Shown in pieces: positions 58,145 through 64,000 of a stretch of 64,000 nucleotides of DNA. The notes beneath the pieces are model-generated. The model was not told the DNA's origin, did not search any database, and was given only the letters and a program-made list of their open reading frames with translations. The translations under genes were made by a program, and so were the position numbers. Position 1 is the first letter of the stretch, and each line of letters opens with the position of its first letter. Source of the DNA: Paenibacillus antarcticus (lineage in GTDB: Bacteria; Bacillota; Bacilli; Paenibacillales; Paenibacillaceae); contig NZ_LVJI01000054.1 of the NCBI RefSeq assembly GCF_001637225.1, forward strand, positions 62,001-126,000, written 5' to 3'.

Positions 58145-60298
58145 ATGACTATTACATATTTAGAACAAGAGCAGTTATTCCACCTCCAATCGAAAGATAT
58201 GAGTTACATTATTCAACTAAACAATGGTTATCCACTTCATGTGTACTGGGGAAAGAAACTTCGATCTGTTTCTAATATCACACGTCTACTACACTATCCA
58301 GACAACGCATCTATAGATCGTTATCCGCAAGAATATCCGCAATATGGAACAGGAGATTTCAGAAATCCAGCCTATCAAGTAAGACTTGAAGATGGTAGTC
58401 GGATTACGGAACTGGTGTATGAATCACACAAGATTACAGAGGGGAAACCTAAATTGCCAGGACTGCCTGCTGTTTATGTTGAGTCGGAAAGAGAATCGCA
58501 GACACTGGAAATTAAGCTAGTGGATCATTACTCAGGGCTTAGTGTTACTTTGAGTTACACTGTATTTGAAGATCATAATGCCATAAGTCGATCGGTACAA
58601 TTCCTGAATTGTGGGAGCCAATCCGTTTCGCTAGAAAGAGCCTTAAGCGCAAGTGTTGATTTTATCGATAGTGATTACGAAATGATCTATTTGGCAGGTG
58701 GTTGGGCGAGAGAGGCGCAAGTGAAGAGAAGAGTCCTTGAAGCGGGACTAACCACGATCGAAAGTCGTAGAGGTGCAAGTAGCGCTCAGTTCAATCCATT
58801 TATGGCATTAGCCCGTCCAAATACGGATGAAGATCAGGGAGAAGTGTTTGGTTTCAGCTTGGTTTACAGTGGCAGCTTTGTAGCCGAAACAGAAGTTGAT
58901 TATTTACATTCTACTCGAGTGTCTATCGGGATTAACCCATTTGATTTCGGGTGGTTACTTGAACCGGGTGAATCCTTTCAGACGCCAGAGGCGATTATGG
59001 TCTACTCTACTGAAGGATTAGGAGGTATGTCGAGAACGTATCATCGGCTATATCGGACACGTCTTTGTCGAGGGATTCATAGAGATCAGGAAAGACCAAT
59101 TCTAGTGAACAATTGGGAAGCGACCTATTTCGATTTCAACGCTGAGAAGATTGAATCGATTGCGAAATCGGGGGCAGAGCTAGGTATAGAGTTATTTGTA
59201 CTAGATGATGGTTGGTTTGGCAAAAGAAACGATGACACCACTTCCCTTGGAGATTGGATTGTAGACCGCACTAAACTACCAGAAGGACTTACGAATTTGG
59301 CAGAAAGAGTGAACTCATTAGGTCTGTTGTTCGGGCTCTGGTTCGAACCAGAGATGGTATCTCCAGACAGTGATCTTTATCGTCAACACCCAGACTGGTG
59401 TATTCATGTAGAAGGAAGACGACGTACAGAAGGACGAACACAGTTAATTTTAGATTTATCTAGACAAGAGGTATGCGATTACTTATTAGAATCTCTAAGC
59501 AAGATATTTACAAGCGTACCGATCTCCTATGTGAAATGGGATATGAATCGTAACATGACGGAGATTGGGTCGGCTACTAGATCTGCTGTGAGACAAAAGG
59601 AAACAGCTCATCGTTATATGTTGGGTTTGTATGACTTACTTGAGAAATTGACGCATCAATTTCCCCATATTTTATTTGAAAGTTGTGCGAGTGGTGGGGG
59701 ACGCTTCGACCCTGGTATGCTGTATTACATGCCTCAGACGTGGACGAGTGATAATACAGATGCCATTGAGCGATTGAAAATCCAATTCGGAACAAGCATG
59801 GTCTATCCCGTAAGTACGATAGGTGCACATGTATCGGCTGTACCTAATCATCAGATGGGGCGAACTACATCTCTGGTTACACGTGGGGATGTAGCCATGT
59901 CTGGTAACTTCGGATACGAAATGGATCTAACCACGTTCTCGGATGATGAGAAAGTGATCGCTAAGCAACAAGTTGCACATTATAAGGAAATTCGTTCACT
60001 CGTACAACAAGGCGATTTATACCGCTTGAGAAGTCCGTTTGAAGGGAATGAGACCGCATGGATGTTCGTGTCGGAGGACAAAGCGCAAGCATTGGTATAC
60101 TATTTCCAAGTATTGGCTGAGCCGAATGCTCCATTGAAGAAATTGAAATTAAAAGGACTTGATCCTGAGCTTGATTACACAATCGATGAGGAAGACATAA
60201 TTTATGGGGGAGATCGATTGATGCATAGCGGGTTGCATATCCCACCTTTACATGGGGATTTCGTGAGCAAATGTTTTCACTTGAAAGCTAAAGTTTGA
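58145..60298 (+). CDS. aga: Alpha-galactosidase, glycoside hydrolase family 36
   Basis: A 717-residue enzyme of GH36 layout: an N-terminal beta-sandwich (to about residue 320), a TIM barrel beginning at RPILVNNWEATYFDFNAEKI, and a C-terminal beta domain. The nucleophile is Asp466 in YVKWDMNR and the acid/base Asp536 in WTSDNTDAIERL; LFVLDDGWFG and FESCASGGGRFDPGM are also diagnostic. It lacks a signal peptide, so it cleaves imported melibiose, raffinose or stachyose in the cytoplasm as a tetramer. The neighbouring AraC regulator and cre-like site fit induction by alpha-galactosides and repression by glucose. No transporter gene is adjacent. AAAGGGAG precedes ATG 58145. Confidence 0.95.
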   Translation: MTITYLEQEQLFHLQSKDMSYIIQLNNGYPLHVYWGKKLRSVSNITRLLHYPDNASIDRYPQEYPQYGTGDFRNPAYQVRLEDGSRITELVYESHKITEGKPKLPGLPAVYVESERESQTLEIKLVDHYSGLSVTLSYTVFEDHNAISRSVQFLNCGSQSVSLERALSASVDFIDSDYEMIYLAGGWAREAQVKRRVLEAGLTTIESRRGASSAQFNPFMALARPNTDEDQGEVFGFSLVYSGSFVAETEVDYLHSTRVSIGINPFDFGWLLEPGESFQTPEAIMVYSTEGLGGMSRTYHRLYRTRLCRGIHRDQERPILVNNWEATYFDFNAEKIESIAKSGAELGIELFVLDDGWFGKRNDDTTSLGDWIVDRTKLPEGLTNLAERVNSLGLLFGLWFEPEMVSPDSDLYRQHPDWCIHVEGRRRTEGRTQLILDLSRQEVCDYLLESLSKIFTSVPISYVKWDMNRNMTEIGSATRSAVRQKETAHRYMLGLYDLLEKLTHQFPHILFESCASGGGRFDPGMLYYMPQTWTSDNTDAIERLKIQFGTSMVYPVSTIGAHVSAVPNHQMGRTTSLVTRGDVAMSGNFGYEMDLTTFSDDEKVIAKQQVAHYKEIRSLVQQGDLYRLRSPFEGNETAWMFVSEDKAQALVYYFQVLAEPNAPLKKLKLKGLDPELDYTIDEEDIIYGGDRLMHSGLHIPPLHGDFVSKCFHLKAKV

Positions 60299-60378
60299 TA
60301 AACAGGTTAATCAACCCAACCCATTCTGTGTATCCACTTAACCGTGCGTAATAAGAACTCATCAGTGCTGTGATTTCG

Positions 60379-60432
60379 GACTTGTAAGTTGGCCACTTTG
60401 AAACAAAGTGATCTTCTTACAAGTCATTTTTA
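60379..60432 (+). terminator. Two-part terminator of the alpha-galactosidase gene
   Basis: GACTTGTAAG (60379-60388) pairs with CTTACAAGTC (60416-60425), enclosing CACTTTG/CAAAGTG, followed by ATTTTTATT. Confidence 0.9.
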
Positions 60433-60520
60433 TTGTCATGCGATTCTTATTTCTAATGTAATGACTCTAGTGTAGGTAATTATTACATGTTCGAAATCTT
60501 GAATTTTAAATAAAAAACGA

Positions 60521-60570
60521 TTGACTCTAGTAAATAATCTATGATTATATTATATAGACCAATCGTTATA
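60521..60570 (+). promoter_or_regulatory. lmrA promoter with overlapping LmrA/YxaF-type operator
   Basis: TTGACT (60521-60526), 17 nt, ATTATA (60544-60549), then an element at 60549-60570 starting ATTATATAGACC and continuing AATCGTTATA. From memory, the Bacillus LmrA/YxaF box is AWTATATAGANYGGTCTATAWT; I count about 17 of 22 matching positions, mostly in the left half. Confidence 0.55.
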
Positions 60571-60587
60571 AAGAAAGGAGAAGAACC

Positions 60588-61157
60588 GTGACCAAGAAGT
60601 CGAATTCACGTGATATGATTGTGGACACTGCTTCAAGGCTTTTTTTCACACAAGGTTATCACGCTACGGGATTGAATCAGATTATCAAGGAAAGCGATTG
60701 TCCCAAAGGATCACTATATTACTATTTCCCTGAAGGGAAAGAGGAGCTTGCTTCGGAATGTATTGAGCATACGCGAGTTGTGGTATTAGAAAAGTTGAAT
60801 CAGTGCTTTGCAAATGCCAGTAATGCAATCGAAGCGATACAGGCCTTCATTCAGAGTGTGGGTGAAGAGGCTGTAGAGTCACAGTTCGAAGGATTTATGC
60901 CGTTTAGCTTTTGGGCAGCTGTAGAAACATCATGTATAAGCATGAAACTGAGAACAGATTCACAAGCTTTATTTAAAGACTGGCAGGATCTTATAGCCTT
61001 AAATCTTCAGAAGGAGGGAATGGGAGAAGCTAAGTCCGTCGAGGTGGCTTCCATGGTATTATCCCTTCTTGAAGGAGCACTTATCCTTACCCTTACCAAT
61101 CGAAATGAGCAACCACTCATGAGCGCATCGAAGTACGTATCAAAAATAATGAACTAA
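60588..61157 (+). CDS. lmrA: TetR-family repressor, LmrA/YxaF-like
   Basis: A 189-residue regulator with HTH MIVDTASRLFFTQGYHATGL and IIKESDCPKGSLYYYFPEGK, where CPKGSLYYYFP is typical of the LmrA/YxaF/QacR-type subgroup. GTG 60588 has AAAGGAG seven nt upstream. The promoter carries an LmrA-box-like sequence over the start point, so autorepression is expected. The efflux gene follows within 33 nt, matching the lmrAB order of B. subtilis, where LmrA mutations raise lincomycin resistance. Naming is by order and subgroup. Confidence 0.85.
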   Translation: MTKKSNSRDMIVDTASRLFFTQGYHATGLNQIIKESDCPKGSLYYYFPEGKEELASECIEHTRVVVLEKLNQCFANASNAIEAIQAFIQSVGEEAVESQFEGFMPFSFWAAVETSCISMKLRTDSQALFKDWQDLIALNLQKEGMGEAKSVEVASMVLSLLEGALILTLTNRNEQPLMSASKYVSKIMN

Positions 61158-61189
61158 ATAGAGATAGATATTATAGGAGGATGGACTGT

Positions 61190-62644
61190 TTGGAAGCAAC
61201 CATGCAACAAGAAACAACACAAATAGACACAAAGAAAATTAAGGCACTACCAATACTTATTGCATTATTGTTAAGTGGTTTTATTGGGATGTTCAGTGAA
61301 ACAGCCTTAAATGTAGCGCTTAGTGACTTAATGCAAATTCTCAGTATTACACCAGCAACAGCACAATGGTTAACGACAGGATATCTACTCACACTAGGAA
61401 TACTTGTTCCAGTATCAGGTGTGTTACTTCAGTGGTTTACAACAAGACAACTATTTGTTACATCACTCTTCTTTTCCATTTTGGGTACAATAATAGCAGC
61501 ATTAGCTCCATCTTTTGAAATGTTACTTACGGCTAGAGTTGTTCAAGCGGTAGGTACGGGATTATTACTTCCACTTATGTTTAATACGATATTGATTATT
61601 TTCCCTGCAGAGAAACGTGGTGCTGCAATGGGGATGATTGGTCTAGTGATTATGGTTGCACCAGCCATTGGACCAACAATTGCAGGACTTCTTATTGAAA
61701 ATTTAAGCTGGCATTGGATATTCTGGTTGGCGTTGCCATTCCTAATTATCTCTTTGGTGGTTGGAATTCTATTTATGCAGAATGTTACGAAGATTACGAA
61801 GCCCAGAATTGATGCATTATCAATTCTTCTGTCATCAGCCGGGTTTGGTGGAATTGTATTTGGTTTTAGTAGTGCGGGTGAAGCTGAAGGATGGAGTAGC
61901 CCTAAAGTTATAATTGCCATCATTATTGGTGTCGTGTCTCTTGCGCTATTTGGAGTTCGACAAATGTATATGAAGCAACCGATGATTAACCTTCGTGCAT
62001 TTAGATTCCCAATGTTCTCTATGGGTGTACTTATGGTATTCCTATGTATGATGGTCATCTTATCTTCCATGTTGATCCTTCCGATGTATTTGATACAAGG
62101 TCAAGGTTATACGGCATTCAAAGCCGGTCTAATTCTTCTTCCTGGTGGTATTATCAATGGTATTATGTCGCCTATTATGGGCCGTTTATTCGATAAATAT
62201 GGACCGAAGTGGCTTGTGATTCCGGGTCTTGCCATTATTAGTGTTACACTATGGTTCTTTTCAAGTATTTCAGCAACTTCTACGATTGCATTCATTATCG
62301 TGCTACACAGCACATTGATGATTGGGGTGTCTATGGTGTTCATGCCAGCACAGACGAACGGGATTAACCAACTTCCTCGTGAACTCTACCCAGATGGTAC
62401 GGCGATCATGAATACATTACAACAGGTAGCAGGTGCCATCGGTACAGCTCTTGCTGTTAGTATTATGGCAGCAGGGCAGAAGAGTTATATGAGTGGTATC
62501 ATGAATCCTGAGGATCCATCTCATATGCTTCCAGCATTTACGCAAGGTGTACAAGGGGCATTCCTCTTCGCAATGACGATTGGTATTGTTGGACTTATTA
62601 TTTCTTTCTTTATCAAACGAGTGATTGTTCAACACCAGAAATAA
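61190..62644 (+). CDS. lmrB: DHA2-family MFS drug efflux transporter, LmrB-like
   Basis: A 484-residue, 14-helix transporter. DHA2 features include the N-terminal ETALNVALSDLMQ, TAQWLTTGYLLTLGILVPVS, motif C-type GLVIMVAPAIGPTIAGLL and RGAAMGMIG. It corresponds to LmrB/EmrB-type proton antiporters that export lincomycin, puromycin and others. I prefer TTG 61190, which is 9 nt after AGGAGG (61175-61180); ATG 61181 touches the SD and ATG 61202 is too far. Cotranscribed with the LmrA-like repressor and followed by a terminator. Confidence 0.9.
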   Translation: MEATMQQETTQIDTKKIKALPILIALLLSGFIGMFSETALNVALSDLMQILSITPATAQWLTTGYLLTLGILVPVSGVLLQWFTTRQLFVTSLFFSILGTIIAALAPSFEMLLTARVVQAVGTGLLLPLMFNTILIIFPAEKRGAAMGMIGLVIMVAPAIGPTIAGLLIENLSWHWIFWLALPFLIISLVVGILFMQNVTKITKPRIDALSILLSSAGFGGIVFGFSSAGEAEGWSSPKVIIAIIIGVVSLALFGVRQMYMKQPMINLRAFRFPMFSMGVLMVFLCMMVILSSMLILPMYLIQGQGYTAFKAGLILLPGGIINGIMSPIMGRLFDKYGPKWLVIPGLAIISVTLWFFSSISATSTIAFIIVLHSTLMIGVSMVFMPAQTNGINQLPRELYPDGTAIMNTLQQVAGAIGTALAVSIMAAGQKSYMSGIMNPEDPSHMLPAFTQGVQGAFLFAMTIGIVGLIISFFIKRVIVQHQK

Positions 62645-62662
62645 GTATTTGATTAATTCAGA

Positions 62663-62692
62663 AGGCTCGCGTGTAACTTGCGCGGGTCTTTT
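62663..62692 (+). terminator. Terminator of the lmrAB-like operon
   Basis: AGGCTCGCG (62663-62671) pairs with CGCGGGTCT (62681-62689) with two G-U pairs, then a run of five T's. Confidence 0.8.
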
Positions 62693-62694
62693 TG

Positions 62695-63090
62695 TGTTCG
62701 TTCCGATAGAATTAGTCAAAAATATTGGAGCACATCTTCTTTCTTACACTATAAGGAACAACGGATAGTTTGAGGCTAAACAAAGCATGATAATAAAATT
62801 TCATCATATGAAAAATTCATAACAGTAATATAAAAATACGTTTCTAGTTACATTTCTTAATGCAATCTTCTTCATGTATCTATTTAGAAAAAGGATAAAC
62901 CCTAACGGATTCTGAAAGAAAAGGCAACATTACATAAGGATGGATTCATCGCGATTGACCTACGTATGTCATAAATATTTTTAAAATATGATATAGTATG
63001 ATACGCTTATGGCATATGAAATATTTACTATATAACGACATCAACCAAGGTATATACGACAAAAGTCGTCATTCAAAAGGGGGACTATTA
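62695..63090. other. Gene-free leader region before the last gene
   Basis: About 400 nt with no gene. It is AT-rich and must contain the promoter of the esterase-like gene; several TATA-like stretches near 62990-63040 prevent a single choice. ACGAC-AAAA-GTCGT (63057-63070) is a small inverted repeat close to the start codon that could be an operator or a 5'-UTR hairpin. Confidence 0.4.
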
Positions 63091-64000
63091 GTGAAAAAAG
63101 GGAAGTTAATCACACTCATGAGTGCGATAGTATTGACAACGTCATTATTCGGATCAGTTATAAACGGGTCGGTAGCTGCAACAGCAAGTTCATATAAATT
63201 CGATTTCGGGAACGGCAGTGTTGCGCCGGGTTACATTGGAGTTAGCGCAGCAGAAGGGTACACGAAGAAAAAAGGCTATGGGTTTAATACACCAAGTAAG
63301 ATAAAGAATGTGAAATCGTCAGGTAAAGGTGTTAACAGTGATGCGGTCCAATTTCTTACTTCAGGTACGAAGAGTACAAATACTTTTAACATGGATCTTC
63401 CAAATGGATTATATGAAGTTACTGTTACTTTAGGAGATACTGTAAAAGCAAGTGTAGCTGCGGAAGAGGTTTATCAAATCATGACGATGACGGGGAATAA
63501 CTCAACAGATAAATTTCAAATCCCAATTACGGATGGTCAATTAAATATCCTAGTCACAGCAGGTGAGGTTGGAAGCGTCTTCACATTAAGCTCTTTAGAG
63601 ATTAAACAATTGTCAGATAATCCAGTTACGAATAGAACTATCTATATCGGCGGAGATTCAACAGTGAGTAACTATTACCCATTAATGACTAGTACGCGTG
63701 GTGGATGGGGACAAATGATGTTCCGATACATTAAAAAAGATACATTTCAGATTAGAAACATGGCTACAGGTGGTCAAGCGTCAAGAGGTTTCCGTAATGA
63801 TGGACAGCTAGAAGCTATAGTGAAATATATTAAACCTGGGGATTACTTCATACTACAATTAGGTATTAATGATACCCATCCTAAGAGCACAATTACTGAA
63901 GAAGAATTCAAATTCAATATGCGTGATATGATTCAAAAAGTGAAGGCCACGGGTGCGACGGTTATTCTATCTACGCCGCAAGGGTTAGCAACAGATTTTA
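63091..64000 (+). CDS. Secreted rhamnogalacturonan-acetylesterase-like SGNH hydrolase, 3'-truncated by the window edge
   Basis: The frame starts with GTG 63091, with AAAAGGGGGA about 7 nt upstream, and stays open to the window end (303 codons). A signal peptide (LITLMSAIVLTTSLFGSVIN) is followed by a small beta-domain (YKFDFGNGSVAPGYIGVSA, then FNMDLPNGLYEVTVTLGD), like the malectin/CBM35-type module found in YxiM and YesT-type enzymes. The SGNH catalytic domain then starts: block I IYIGGDSTVSNYYP with the Ser, block II NMATGGQASRGF, block III LQLGINDTHPK. The block V Asp/His lie past the edge. Such enzymes remove acetyl groups from pectin. Confidence 0.9.
   Translation, partial: MKKGKLITLMSAIVLTTSLFGSVINGSVAATASSYKFDFGNGSVAPGYIGVSAAEGYTKKKGYGFNTPSKIKNVKSSGKGVNSDAVQFLTSGTKSTNTFNMDLPNGLYEVTVTLGDTVKASVAAEEVYQIMTMTGNNSTDKFQIPITDGQLNILVTAGEVGSVFTLSSLEIKQLSDNPVTNRTIYIGGDSTVSNYYPLMTSTRGGWGQMMFRYIKKDTFQIRNMATGGQASRGFRNDGQLEAIVKYIKPGDYFILQLGINDTHPKSTITEEEFKFNMRDMIQKVKATGATVILSTPQGLATDF

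Overview
The window reads as a chromosomal segment of a low-to-moderate GC, spore-forming Gram-positive bacterium, most likely Paenibacillus or a close relative. The reasons are two large S-layer-homology (SLH) proteins, secreted enzymes carrying copper-amine-oxidase-type stalk domains, a beta-propeller phytase, a CotA-like multicopper oxidase, many TTG/GTG starts behind strong Shine-Dalgarno (SD) sites, and Bacillus-type transporter/regulator pairs. No rRNA, tRNA, CRISPR array, prophage or intact insertion sequence was found.

Layout. 1-5.5 kb: oligopeptide-type ABC importer (binding protein cut by the window edge, two ATPases, two permeases), then an HD phosphohydrolase and a remnant of oxalate decarboxylase. 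6.3-8.6 kb: MFS exporter and LacI-type repressor with a perfect 16-bp operator. 8.8-16.8 kb: methyltransferase, HAD phosphatase, multicopper oxidase, acetyltransferases (one decayed), a Gal80-like oxidoreductase facing an HxlR regulator, and a DHFR-like reductase facing a WYL regulator. 17-19.4 kb: tcyABC-like cystine importer. 19.5-23.9 kb: frameshifted photolyase, phytase with a PhoP-box-like promoter, OsmC peroxidase, small lipoprotein. 24-28.3 kb: TetR/MFS drug-efflux pair with twin operators, AI-2E family permease, CBM9-like protein. 28.5-39 kb: VOC protein, zinc-ribbon protein, intracellular GH5 glycosidase, SDR facing HxlR, TPR-like membrane protein, small secreted protein, degenerate ROK protein, YueD-like SDR, secreted acetamidase-family protein, SRPBCC/ArsR pair. 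39-48.3 kb: carboxyl methyltransferase, SLH/YDG-repeat protein, coiled-coil peptide, esterase pseudogene, SLH/GLUG protein, tiny frameshifted gene. 48.6-53.5 kb: ABC exporter whose permease has an in-frame TGA, then a GC-richer block with a truncated membrane-protein tail and a SecA2-like ATPase. 53.7-64 kb: sulfurtransferase, aldo/keto reductase, DUF2785 and DinB proteins, AraC regulator facing a GH36 alpha-galactosidase with a cre-like site, an lmrAB-like drug-resistance operon, and the start of a rhamnogalacturonan-acetylesterase-like enzyme.

Most of the window is many short, self-contained regulator-plus-target modules with visible operators (LacI, TetR, HxlR, LmrA, cre, PhoP). Two themes stand out. 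First, at least two intact genes, and two small ones, seem to start at AUU or AUC: a strong SD lies at normal spacing before an in-frame ATT/ATC and no ATG/GTG/TTG fits. Second, several genes are broken by a single base or truncated (photolyase, esterase, acetyltransferase, oxalate decarboxylase, ABC permease), so the region is either decaying or carries homopolymer indel errors. Calls of function come from reading motifs by eye; no database search was run.
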